This document shows, piece by piece, positions 11,280-22,033 of a stretch of 64,000 bases of DNA (position 1 is its first letter; every line of letters starts with the position of its first letter). This DNA is from Blumeriella jaapii (lineage: Eukaryota > Ascomycota > Leotiomycetes > Helotiales > Drepanopezizaceae). The notes beneath the pieces were generated by a model. That model saw only the letters and a program-made list of their open reading frames with translations, searched no databases and had not been told where the DNA came from. The DNA lies in the NCBI GenBank assembly GCA_009599575.1, contig VWND01000069.1, forward strand, positions 310,001 to 374,000, written 5' to 3'. The translations under genes and the position numbers were made by a program.

Positions 11280-12972
11280 GGTGCCACGCGCGGGGGAGTT
11301 GGTTTCTGGGTATCTGCGTGCACCAGGAGGTCAGCGCAGACTCGGAGGATGCAGGGTGCGCAACAATTGAGCTGGAGCTAATGTTGAGGAGCTTTGTTTA
11401 CTCTTCGGGACCGAGGTATTTCGCGACAAAGATTTGATGTTCGACGGCAGAAAAAAAGGACGACCAGAAAACCTACCGAGGTTGGCGAATATGATCGCGG
11501 ACGATAGCCAGCCAGGAGTTGCGAAAAGTGATGGCGATGCTGCGATTAACGGTTATCTCATCAGAGGTCACCAGCGAGCGAGGTTGAGGGATTGAGGTTG
11601 GTGCTGGTGCTGGGCTGGGCTGGGCGGCGGGACGTGTGGCTGAAGCCGGGGGTGAGGCCGAGGCTGAGGCTTGCAGAGTCGAGAGCTGGATGACGACGAC
11701 GACGACGACAACAACAATAGGCTTTCATGGATGTCACTTGAGCTGTGAACCGTGTATTTAACTTAACGATTCCATTCCACAGCAACAGCGACAGCGACAG
11801 CAATAACAACAGCAACACCGCTGCCTACCTAGTACTGTAGGTGCTTTTCTCCTCATGGCCTCACCATCAATTGTTTCGCTCACCTTTGCCATCGGCCAGC
11901 GCCGCGACGAGGGAGGAAAAGCATTCATGAGTCCTCTGCAAGCCTTATCCTAGCCTCCTAACACCACTCATCACGTCTCGTGTGCTGTTTTTGTATGTGG
12001 ATTGCCTGGTATCACTGATGCGTTGTGGGTAATAGGAGTATATCTTCACGGCAAGCCTTGGCAGATATTGCCCGTGGACCGCCACGATGCCAGCTAGACT
12101 TGATACCATAGCAGCACACGGTACCAATGCGTATGTAGAGTAAGTCTAATATCTCGAAGTCCTAGAGGAAGAAGAAGAAGAAGAAGAAGAAGAAGAAGAA
12201 GAAGAAGATCCTAATGACAGCCTCGTAACTAAAACTCGCACATGCTTCTTGAACCCTTCAAATATCTGCTTTGCTTGCGGGCCTTAAATTTTATCTATCT
12301 ATCCATCCTTTGCTGCATCTCCATCCTTCTTGTTATTGCTATTTATGCGTGTCATGGTACCAACATAATCTATTATACACTGCTATAAGGGATTGCAATC
12401 AATGATCAAGAAAGTTCTAGAGGGAAAAGCTCGTCAAGAGCGATGAAATCCCATAGAACCACCTCATAGCTCAGGTATGAGCTACAAGGTGATTGCATGA
12501 TTCATAGGTATTGCTTTCCCTCAAAAGAAATGGGTTGTTTATCTGCTAGAAGGTAAGAGATGGGACGAATGTCGACATCAAAGACTGGTTGGGAGCCGAT
12601 GCCGATAAAAGCATTGCACCAACTTTCAATTACTCCCAGTCAGTCGAGCATGGCAAAAGATTCGACGGTCATATAGCTTTCCTGCATTGCGTGAGTACTA
12701 CCAGGTCTCTCCAAAGTAAAAGGATCGTTGTCGACGAACGAGTGAAGAAGTCTCTCTTCTCTTCGCTTAAGTCCGCTCTCGAAGACCGACTTCCATTTCT
12801 TTCACCTCGAGAAATCTATCATCGGCAGGCTGGCGAGGCAGGCCCACCACAACTCACTTGAAAAGAAAAGATTTGCCTCCCTCAGCTTGATCCATCAACC
12901 ACATCTCGAGAAGGCAGCACATTCTCGCACAACCTCGACGACCACCATCTCACCCACCACCCCTCGACCGCA
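11280..12972. other. Intergenic region, divergent promoters
   Basis: 1.7 kb between divergent genes. It contains a short GAC trinucleotide run near 11693-11715 and a GAA run (12166-12208). No gene recognised. Confidence 0.6.
12166..12208 (+). repeat. GAA trinucleotide repeat
   Basis: About 14 uninterrupted GAA units. Confidence 0.95.
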
Positions 12973-14538
12973 ATGTCACCTCTCGAGGTTGCGGCACGGG
13001 GAGCCGCTCTCTACCCCGCGAATATGAACCTCGGACGCCGCTCGACGGTGTGCTCGACCACAGGTGGTAACGGTGCTGGAATGTATCACCTTCATTACAA
13101 GAACGGCGGCAATGGTTCGTGTACTCACTTGACCTGTACGCGCATCTTCACCCAAGACTTCCGCTGCGCGGTCTGTATCCGACCGGGCAGCCTTGGTTGG
13201 ATCTACAGATGTACGCAGGACCGAGACTTGCTGTTGGAGAATGACATCGAGATGGGAGTTGAAGTGAGTCCTGATCGCGCTCCGGTATCTTCTTGGAGAT
13301 GTAGTGCTAACCATGTGTGCAGGACAAGCTCGACAACTTGTGCGATCTGTTCAAAGGCATGGCTCAGACTCCGCGTAAGAGGAGCGCTACGGCACGCATG
13401 CATCCTTCGAGTGTTTTGACGGAGATCAACGAGAATGAGCTCAAGGATTACTCTGGCGAACAGCTCTACAAGATTCTCTGCCAGAGAAGTCACGTAAGTC
13501 GCCTTGAGCTGTGCTGCCCCGTTCTCCCCCTCCTTTTAAGACCTACCCCCTTCTCTGACTCGCGAGCAACCTCGTACCGCGTGGACGGAGCATCACTGAC
13601 AATCCTCATAGCTGCTCGATGTTCTTGCGCATGCCGACCACACTGATCCAAACTTCTTCCCCGGAGTCAGCAGCGACGCCTTTCAACCCAACACCAAGCC
13701 ATGGCTGCCCCTCCGAGACGGCGAGTGTCAATTCAAAGTCTGCCACACTTGCCGTCCCAACTTCCAGGAACGCAGTTTCCTAAGCCTTAACGGCATTGTC
13801 AACGACGACATCCCACCTACCGCTATTACAGGCTTCGGCTTTCATCTGATCAAGAAGCGTCCGGTCTCGTTGGTCAAACACGTTAGAAATCTTGGATTGA
13901 GACCAAACCCCTCCGTGAGTAGTCCCTACCACCTCGCGTGAACACCTCGCTGATAAACTATCCAGCCTTCAGCTCGTCGCCCAGATCCAACTACTCCCCC
14001 ACGAGCTCTTCCCCCCCGACCCAAAATCAGCCCCAACAGCAAGCCTCATGGCAACTTCAAGCGCCGCCCTGCTAGCGTTGGTCTCGGTATTTCCCCCGCA
14101 GAGCAACAACACAAGGCCGCCGCTCGACCAGTCACACCCGCGGTAGTCGGCAGTCAACAAGGCCAGATGCTTCCACCCACCAGCACTACACCCCTCCTCA
14201 GCGTCCAGGCATCTGCCGTTCCATCCGCCGTCCCATCGCGTTCGAGATTGCCAGTCCGCGGCCACACGCCTCCCAGCACCAGGATTCCAGTTCCAGTGAG
14301 GGTAGCTTGTCTTGATGCCACCCGCCGCCACTCCCTTGCCACTTCTACCGTGCCAAATCCCAATCCCACCACATCCATCGATGTCGGCATGGACGTCGTC
14401 CCTGCGCCTCGGACACCGATGGAGCAGAACGAGCAATTCGGCGATTTTGGAAGCGAGCCTCTGGACCTCATGGATGGTGTTGCCGTCACGGAGGAGGGCG
14501 TCGAGCTGCACGTTGCGGACGTTATCATGCAGTACTAG
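12973..14538 (+). CDS. Conserved fungal cysteine-containing protein of unknown function
   Basis: Four exons, 12973-13263, 13323-13493, 13612-13914 and 13966-14538, all joined in phase 0, give 445 residues. Donors are GTGAGT, GTAAGT and GTGAGT. The N-terminal third has a possible metal-binding cluster (C-x4-C, then RCAVC with another Cys after RPGSLGWIY). A second cluster, ECQFKVCHTCRP, lies near residue 200 and is followed by NDDIPPTAITGFGFHLIKK. The C-terminal 180 residues are Pro/Ser/Thr-rich and look disordered. I recall similar Cys-rich blocks in uncharacterised Pezizomycotina proteins but no known function. Exon 4 stays open across 573 nt and ends MQY. A diverged repeat begins at the stop codon. 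Confidence 0.8.
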
Positions 14539-15240
14539 CTACAATCCCGGTAAGCATCACAGGCAGGCTTTCGGAATTTTAATCGCTCCCTTTTCCACTT
14601 TCATGATTATAAGAAATGTCAAACTAGTCTGTATTGACCGCGAGGTTGTGACGAAAAATCCATAGATATGAGAAAGTCTTGTTCTCCTCATTATTTGTCG
14701 CCAGCTTGGTTGGAACAGAGAAATGCTGACCACAGTTCGAGAACCACAGATTCGAATCGCTTTCTCGGGCGTTATGGCTAGCTTCGCTTGCTTCTTGATC
14801 TCGAGATACCGGTAAGCATTCCTTTGCCCTCACCCTCGTCCTCAGACAGAATCTCCAACGCTTTCCTGACAACACACATTTCCCGTTTTATCCTAGCGAC
14901 CGCGAGGTCGTGACGACTCAGTCATTCGTTTGACAACTATGACAAAGCCTCACACTTCCCTCGACTTGCTTTTGGACTGCCCAGCAACGTCGCTAATTAA
15001 TGTATAGCAAATTGATCCTAAAGAGAGCGAGAACCACCGGTCACATCATTTGTTCCGGCTCTACGGCTACGCTAGCTTGATCAGATCGCGAAATACTGGT
15101 AAGCATTTCCTTATATCCTTCTTATATAAACCCTCCACCGCTCTCATGATTGTATCGATTTTGATTCCACCTACGTACCGAACCATAAGGTCATGAGGAC
15201 TGGTAAAAGTCATTTCGTGAAATAGCTCTACACCACCCAC
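14535..15240 (+). repeat. Three diverged copies of a roughly 270-bp unit
   Basis: The landmark GGTAAGCA recurs at 14551, 14811 and 15099. The landmark ACCGCGAGGTCGTGACGA (variants TTGTGACGA, AAGGTCATGAGGA) recurs at about 14637, 14899 and 15179. Upstream of copies 2 and 3 both have GAGAACCAC and GGCTA(CG)CTAGCTT before GATAYYGGTAAGC. Copy 1 starts at the stop codon of the preceding gene. No open frame is shared. Confidence 0.7.
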
Positions 15241-17400
15241 CCCTAGTCCCCTTTTGTACCACTGCCACTCTTGCACCACTCAGCACCCCCGCTAAATAAA
15301 TAGCAGCAACTTTGGAACCTGGGCCGCGAAGCTCATGATCACAACCCTCCTACGACAAAACACACGAACACACACGAACCCTTCCGGATCTCTACTTTCT
15401 TGTACTCTATGCTCTAATCTACTTGCATTTGCTCGTTTTCCTGTTCCTTCCTCCCCCTCTTTGGCGTCTTCTTCTCGTTCTCTCCTTTTTCTTCCCATGT
15501 GCCACGGATCTTAACAAGGTGACCATGTCACGAATTCAAGTTTCTAGCAGAGTGAGAAGACCTGGATTGAAGGTCAGCTTTGCCGCTTTTTGCCTTTTAC
15601 TGTTCGGTTTGACGACTCAAAGCTTGAAGATGTCGGTGTACGAGTATACACAGACAGAAAACGCGTGGTCTTTTGAGCTTGCACGGAGTAGTTCCGTAGA
15701 TGATGAACCCCTCGCATGATAGGTGTGTTCGCAGGTGAGCTACTGTACTTAAGGTAAATGTCATGCGACTCGAGAAGCACGGATCAAAGCAGTGTATCAG
15801 GTTACACGCTTGACTCCGAAACACCTCATCAACAGAAATACCGACATCACGAGCCCATATCCCAACGTCGGGACGGGCCAGGTACGTGAGAAGACCTGAC
15901 GCCTTTGCTGGCTGGCTTTCATTTCCATCCACTGCGGGTGCGTGGTTGAATGCTCGGGTAAGGCGTGGGTGTGTGCGTAGGCGCAGGCGTGTGCGTGTCT
16001 GTGGGTAGGGTGCTCGCAAGGCAAGAAAGTGCTCGAAAGCAAAGCGAAGCAAGGTCAAGCAAAAGACACACTCACGTTACATGTGCTCTTTCGCTCTCTC
16101 GCGGAGTCGATAGCTAGAGGGATAGATCAATAGACGATTGCCCGTTCGTTCGATAGATCGATAGATAGATGTGTATGTAGCTTATTTGTAGGTGAGTGCG
16201 CCCAGCTTTTTTTTCTTGGAGTTGCTTGGAGTATTCTCATCATCGTTTCGGTTCGACCTGGAAGTGCAAAGCAGCAAGCGCATGGATATTTGATTGCACA
16301 GTACAATACAGTATATACATATCTGCCCAGGGTATGTAGATGATACAGTACAGCAGCTTTTCTACTACAGTATACGCCCTCCCCATGACTGCATGGTGGA
16401 TGGTCTTCTTTTCTTTGGGGGAATGTGGAGACTGCGATATTGATTCCTTTAAAAGACCAGCATACATGCTCTCTGTCGATATTTCTGCCGTTGTGGTCTT
16501 CATGTTAACGTGGGCGAGAAGAGGCAAAATAACACAAGGCCGCTTGGCTACTGTACAGTACAGTACAGCACATCGGCACCAGGCCAAGTGAGCAAAGCAA
16601 GACAAGAAGACCAAGCAGAAAGACACAAGAAGCCAAAACAGGAGACCACGAGGAAAGAATCGTTGCTCTCGACCTCGAGATCGGCTCTTGCGCGCTGAGC
16701 CAGATGAAGGGCTCAAAGGAGCCGTCAGTGAGCGGCCAGATCACGTGATTGATATTGAAGCAGCCGCATCACATACGAGACGATACAGTGAGTGCAGTTC
16801 AGTGCAGTTCAGTTCAGTGCTGTACAGTCCAGTCCAGTACTGTACTTACAGTATCAGCAGCCCCTTTATGCGCCTTTCCTGTCGCAATTAATAGAATCAA
16901 TCACCGGGACCCGATTAATACAAATGGGTGCAGTTCGGACTCCCCGTTTCAGGGTTGGCTTGGGCCCGACATCGACCGTGTGGGCTCTCGGAAGTTCCAG
17001 ACGTCCCACTTGGCGATTTTCCTCTCCAGGCTCCTCGACCATGACCATGACCCTGACCCAGTCCCAGTCCCAGACTCAACATCGGCGCGCCAGCTCTGGC
17101 TACATATGTCTACATGATATGGGCCACGAGCCACAGACCCTGAACAGTCGCTCGTGCTGTGCTGCGAATCCTCAGGAGCTTGGAGCGCTGAAAGAAAGAA
17201 GAGCTTACAGTACAGTACAACAGCACAGTACAGTACAGACATACAGTACAAGAAGGAAGCAAAAAGCTTGACGCCCTGCAACCCAAGACTCTCTCACGGT
17301 CCAGATCCTCGCGCCTCGAAGGTCTCATCTATCTACAACAAACACACAAACACCCCCCCCCCTTCCCAGACGCTCAGCTCAGACAGACAGATAGACCACG
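15241..17400. other. Intergenic region with TACAG arrays
   Basis: No gene recognised. A TG/GT-rich stretch near 15960-16010, GATA-type tetranucleotides near 16100-16180 and pentanucleotide arrays near 16295-16375, 16545-16570, 16785-16855 and 17205-17255 (listed) occur. Confidence 0.6.
16295..17255. repeat. TACAG/TACTG arrays before the PH-domain gene
   Basis: Short arrays, including a degenerate CAGTG/CAGTT version near 16793-16830 that switches to CTGTACAGTCCAGTCCAGTA. The last array ends about 150 bp upstream of the PH-protein start. Confidence 0.75.
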
Positions 17401-18717
17401 ATGGCCGAAGGACAGAACTTCTCTGCGGCGCCGCAAGCACCGCAAGCAACGCAACCACGGGCAATACCACAACGCTCCCCTCTCCAGATCCCCCAACCGT
17501 CAGTGGTAACCGCGGTGTCTCCCTCCGCCTCCGGCACGGCCAGTCGAGTCCGAAACTCACATCTCAGTCTCGACACCTTTTCGCCCGTCAACCAGAATGG
17601 CAGCTTCGAGTTCGACCGTGTGATCAAGAGTGGTTGTGTGCAGAAGCGGACGAGGAGAACAAAGGTGCGTCGGGCTGGGCTGAGCGATTCACAATCACGG
17701 TAGACCTCTCACTGACGAGTCTGGCAGGCGTGGAAGTCCATTTACCTCGTTCTGCGACCAAACTCCCTCTCCATCTACCGCGACCCGAAGGAGGACAAGC
17801 TGCGACACAAGATACACCTCTCCGACCTCACTGCCGTGGCATTTCTGAAGGACCCCAAGCACAAGCGAGAGAATGTCTTTGGCCTCTTCTCTCCCTCGCG
17901 GAACTACCACCTGGAGGCTGCATCTAGGGAAGATGCCAGGGAATGGGTGACGCTGATCAGGAAAGAAGCACGGATCGAGGAGGAAGAGGAGGAATTCATG
18001 CTCGCCAGCCCCAGCGGCCCTGCCACCGGCTCGTATCCCGGCTTGGAGCGCACCATGCAGCAACAGCACGAGCAGCGTCTCCAAGACGACCGTCTAGGCT
18101 CCCTCTCCTCCTCTCCCGAACCCAACGATCCCCCTCTCGTCCAGCGCCCCAAACCCTCCGGCAGGTCCTCCTACCGCCGGCCGTCATACACGGTCGAGTA
18201 CTCGGGCAACGAGGTATCCGACATGTCCGACGTGGAGATCTCGCGGGCCCGCGGCCAATCCACCGTCTCGAGCCCCGAGGACGCCCTAGCTGTGAAACTG
18301 CCGGCGACGACGAGACCGATGCTCGGCGCGCGGAACGCCAGCCAGCTCAGCGGCTTCAACGTCGAGCAGGACCCCGAGCGCGTCGTGTGGCAGGGCTACC
18401 TGCTGTACCTGAAATCCGTGCGGGGCGTGCGCCAGTGGAAAGACTACTGGATCGTCGTCCGCCCCAAGACCATCACCATGTACAAGAGCGACGCGGAGTA
18501 CTCGCCCACGGTCATCATCCAGCTGGCGAACGTGATCAACGCCGTGGAGATCGACCCGCTGAGCAAGACGAAGCGACACTGTCTGCAGGTCATCACGGAG
18601 GAGAAGAGCTACAAGTTCTGCGCGAAGAACGAGAACACGCTGGATGCGAGTCTGGGGGCGCTGAAGAGTCTCTTAGCTGCCAGACGGAAGGACGGAGAGG
18701 CGAAGAGGACGCGGTAG
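17401..18717 (+). CDS. Tandem PH-domain protein (Opy1-like)
   Basis: Two exons, 17401-17664 and 17728-18717, encode 417 residues; donor GTGCGT, acceptor GGCAG, phase 0. The first pleckstrin-homology domain (about 69-166) runs from VIKSGCVQKRTRRTKAWKSI to REDAREWVTLIRKEA, interrupted by the intron. The second (about 305-405) runs from VVWQGYLLYLKSVRGVRQWK to SLGALKSLLAARR. Between them is an acidic and Ser/Pro-rich linker. Both have the terminal tryptophan or equivalent helix typical of PH folds, which bind phosphoinositides at membranes. The architecture matches fungal dual-PH proteins such as yeast Opy1; orthology is inferred. Confidence 0.85.
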
Positions 18718-19656
18718 GGCGGGCGTACCCACGAATGGATCGGGGTGTGCATATGGGTAGAGAAGAGAGGACAGAGACGCATATGGGTAGAGGGGAGAGG
18801 ACAGAGACGTGCATAATGGTGTCTGGTTGGACCTGTGGGGATTAATTGGATTGGAACCGGACGGGACGGGGAGCACGCAAGCTATGCGCGGCTGGCCTTG
18901 TTTGGCTAACGTATGATGAACCCTATGATTTTGTAAATGTAATATGCTCTAATGACCCCGGTTTCCCCTTTTCGAGCAGCCGCAGCAGCAGCCGCCATAA
19001 CGTAAACAGACGTCTGTCTATGTGATGATGGTTTTCATTTTCAGGGCAGGGGCTTGAAGGCCCCCTATGTTTGCGAGTGAGGGAGTCCCTCTCGCTTCAC
19101 ATGGCGTGTCGGATACGCGCAGCTTCCTACCTGGGAAGCTCTATCTCCTCCCATCGATCCTCGTCTGCTCTGCTGGATAGACGCGCCGCATGCTACCTAC
19201 CATGGTGCCAGTCCACCATTTGCATATAGCTTTCTGCCATTACTGTGAGAATCCATAAGCCCTTGATTTACAGTAACAGGGCCCTCGTCAATGGCCATCT
19301 GTCAGAAACCAGCACGTGCTTTATTTAGTCCCTCGTTTCAAATCCCAATTGTGGTCTTTAGCCGGAACATGTCACCAACCGTGTGATATCAGCTTGCGAT
19401 CCATAAAAGGGGTGAACTTTTGCAAGTATAAGTAAAGCCGTTGTTGCCCTTCTCTGCAGATTTCCTCAGACACCATTCACACATTCTCTTTCCTCTTCAC
19501 ACATTCGCTTTCCTCTTGAATTCAGAAATCCGTCATCGAACGCCTAGGTTTCCAACTCTGCCACCTACTACTATCAACAAGGTACTCAGGTACATCGCCG
19601 AAGCCTACCTATCCCCTTTTTCTTCGCCCGACGCATTTCTCATCTCCTCCTGCAAC
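18718..19656. other. Intergenic region
   Basis: About 940 bp. A 24-bp imperfect direct repeat of a GCATATGGGTAGAG-type unit sits just after the PH gene (18748-18800). A plausible TATA-like CATAAAAG lies near 19401 before the small secreted protein. No other gene seen. Confidence 0.55.
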
Positions 19657-19911
19657 ATGCGTCTCCTTTGGGTCGTCGGTCTGGCTCTGATTCCCTTTTC
19701 GATGCAAGAATGCCAAGACATGACATACAAAAATCAGCAGTGCACCAAAGGCAAAAACATTTTCTGCTATAATGGGTTCCCCTGTAAAGACAAAGGCGAT
19801 AAAACAAGGGCGTCATTCACAGACCATCACACTCAAACAAATGAAAAGGCATGCGAGGGGAAGAAATTGGGCGAGGCCTGCGACTTTGTTGTCTCATGCT
19901 GTCCACCATAA
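19657..19911 (+). CDS. Small secreted cysteine-rich protein
   Basis: 84-residue open frame. The N-terminus MRLLWVVGLALIPFSM is a good signal peptide; the remaining 65 or so residues are hydrophilic and hold eight cysteines, ending in a CysCys pair (SCCPP). Spacing and length fit disulphide-stabilised small secreted proteins of fungi, some of which act as effectors or antimicrobial peptides. No specific family is recognised. The frame is open upstream to 19441, but the methionine at 19657 is the first ATG of the stretch that gives a signal peptide. An isolated gene with its own upstream region; no introns seen. Function not assignable. Confidence 0.65.
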   Translation: MRLLWVVGLALIPFSMQECQDMTYKNQQCTKGKNIFCYNGFPCKDKGDKTRASFTDHHTQTNEKACEGKKLGEACDFVVSCCPP

Positions 19912-20491
19912 GCAGGAGAGGTTCCAGAGGGGGGGACGTGGGTGGAAGTCTTTCCGTTTCGAGATCGGGTGCTGAAGATGGAAGAGGGGAGGGAGCGGGG
20001 TGGGGGGGGGGGGGGGTGAGTGAGAATGTTTTCGTCCGAATGGTGTCGCGAAGGTTCGGGGTGCTTCTCTTCGGAGTACTCGCCGTGAAATGCTGTATTT
20101 GTACTGTTCTTAGGTGTTAGGCAAGCAAATCATTTGTTCGTTTACTTGTGTGCTGTACTGTAACTGCCAGAATGTTATTGCACCCCTCCCGGGCAGCCAA
20201 GATAGGATAGACGCAATATATGTACTGTGTAGGTACACAGTACCGACGTACCTGCCTCGAAGCAAGAGAAACCGAGCGGTGCACCACACGAGGGCAGTCA
20301 AGAAGAGGGCGCAAGAAAGCGTGGATACAGCCATCTGTCTCGTTGATCGACCTTCGTGGCCAGAACCATACCGTACTGTACAGTACATCATGCCAGACCC
20401 GTACAGAGACCATCGTCACCACCCATGCGCGAAACCCACCCACCTAGGTACCTACCTAGGTACAGTACAGTACAGTGCTGTCTGTAGGTAC
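19912..20491. other. Convergent spacer with TACAG and CCTAGG arrays
   Basis: Between two convergent small genes. Holds a 12-bp poly-G run near 20005, TACTG/TACAG arrays at 20150-20245 and 20370-20480, and an overlapping CCTAGGTACC palindrome cluster at 20443-20466. Confidence 0.65.
20150..20490. repeat. TACAG/TACTG and CCTAGGTACC palindrome cluster
   Basis: Contains CGTACTGTACAGTACATC near 20371, ACCTAGGTACCTACCTAGG near 20442 and a TACAG run directly after it. Confidence 0.75.
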
Positions 20492-21052
20492 CTACCGCCT
20501 CCACCCAACCCCAAGTCTCTGCGATCCCGGCCCGTAACGCGCGTCCCTAGATAGACAGCAGGAACAGATCAGCACAGGCCTCTCTCTCTCTCTCTCTCTC
20601 TCTCAACGGACGCGCATCCACCCACACGCCTCTCTTCCTCTCCTGCCTTCCCCTTTGTGCCCCCCTCCCCCACAAGATAAGCGAGGGCGAAAGAAAACAA
20701 GAGAGCCAGAGCCAGAGCCAGAGCCAAAACCAAAACCAAAACAGCCAAAAAAAAAAAAAAAAACCAAAAAAACCAAAAACACATACCTATCCCCACACCT
20801 CTCCCCCCAGGCCGCGTTGTTCCGGCACTCCCAGCGGCCGCAGGGCTCCGGCGTGAACTTGACGCGCGTGTTGTGCCGGCCGGGCTCGCACGCGCGCGGC
20901 ATGTGGAAGGGCAGCACGGCGGGCTCGTCGCGCGGGCCGTGGTAGCGCGGCTGGTTGATGCGCTGCAGCTGCGTGTAGATGAGGTAGCAGTTGGAGTCGG
21001 CGAGGAGGGCTTGGTGGCCGCAGGGGAAGCGGAGGAGGAGGTATTGGCACAT
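20492..21052 (-). CDS. Small cysteine-rich protein of unknown function
   Basis: Proposed two exons, 21052-20787 and 20546-20492, give 106 residues. The N-terminal 88 residues, beginning MCQYLLLRFPCGHQALLADS, include seven cysteines and histidines in an order suggestive of zinc binding (CGH, NCYLIY, RACEPGRHNT, EPCGRWECRNN). The donor GTATGT follows GERCGD; the acceptor CTATCTAG leads to a short tail RYGPGSQRLGVGWRR and a stop. Exon 2 is less certain than exon 1. The 240-nt intron contains poly-T, TTTTGG and CTCTGG simple repeats. I have a faint memory of similar short MCQ-type fungal proteins but no function. Confidence 0.6.
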
Positions 21053-22033
21053 TGTTCGTGGGGAGAGTGGGCTGGGGGTTTTTCTCTTCCTCTTTTTTCC
21101 TCTTTTCCTTCTTCTGACGACCGGAGGGCTGGAGAGGTGAGCTCTTTGCGTGGGCTTCGGCTTGGGGATCGAGGCGAGAGATGGAGCGTGGAAGGAAAGG
21201 GGAGTGAGGAGAGATGCAGGGACGGAGATGGGACTGAGGCTGGTGTGGAGTACAAGTATAGATAGTTCCTTACATCGCTCCTGACATCCACGTATGCTCG
21301 ATGTGAGTAGAGTATGAGCAAGGAAAGCTAGCTGGTCAATCGGTCAGTCAGTCCGTCAGTTAGTTTGTCATATGAGACTAGACGTGACGTGAAGCAGGCC
21401 TTCCCATCGGGACGAGATGACTCCGCTCCTGCTGAGTTGGAGCCGTTCCTCCACCAGATCTGCTTCCAGGCTGATGACATGGCTCCCACGTTGACTCGCT
21501 CGGAGGAGGGATGAGGAGGGACGTGGGAGGGGAGAGGAGATGACGAGAGAGCGTGATTGCAGAGGTGAGTGCACAGCGAAGCGTGACGTGATAAGGAAAA
21601 CTTTGGGGGTTTTGGGTGACAGCGAGGTGGGGTGGGGTGCGGATGGATGACTACCCCCTCCCCCCCATTTTCGCTCTCGCGAAAACCAAAAGCGCAGACT
21701 CTGTAAGATCATGAGAGGTAGATGCAAATATGGGAAGGAAAGCTGGTACCTCGCTAACCCCTGAAGCGGCTGAATTAAGCGAGAATCGCGAGAAGGAAGA
21801 ACAACACAGGTTTGCGTGGCCGCGCAAACGAGACCTATCTCGCTGTGTGACCTCGGAGCAGCGACTGCCTTCAAGCTGTGGTTTGTCTGTCGTTACGTGG
21901 ATGCTGAATACTTCTCTGCTAATGAACGGCTGTGAAGTGAGAGAATGGTACAGGGATAAATCATTCTAGGGTATTTCAAAACGTACAAACGATACTAACG
22001 CCATCTCAAATGCAGAGCCGGACCAGCCTTCAC
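21053..22033. other. Intergenic region
   Basis: About 980 bp between a minus-strand small gene and the alkaline phosphatase 3' end. CT-rich patches, no gene recognised. Confidence 0.6.

Noticed and set aside
15423..16058. Open frames of 60-150 codons on both strands
   Set aside because: No motif, unusual composition, no splice-consistent extension.
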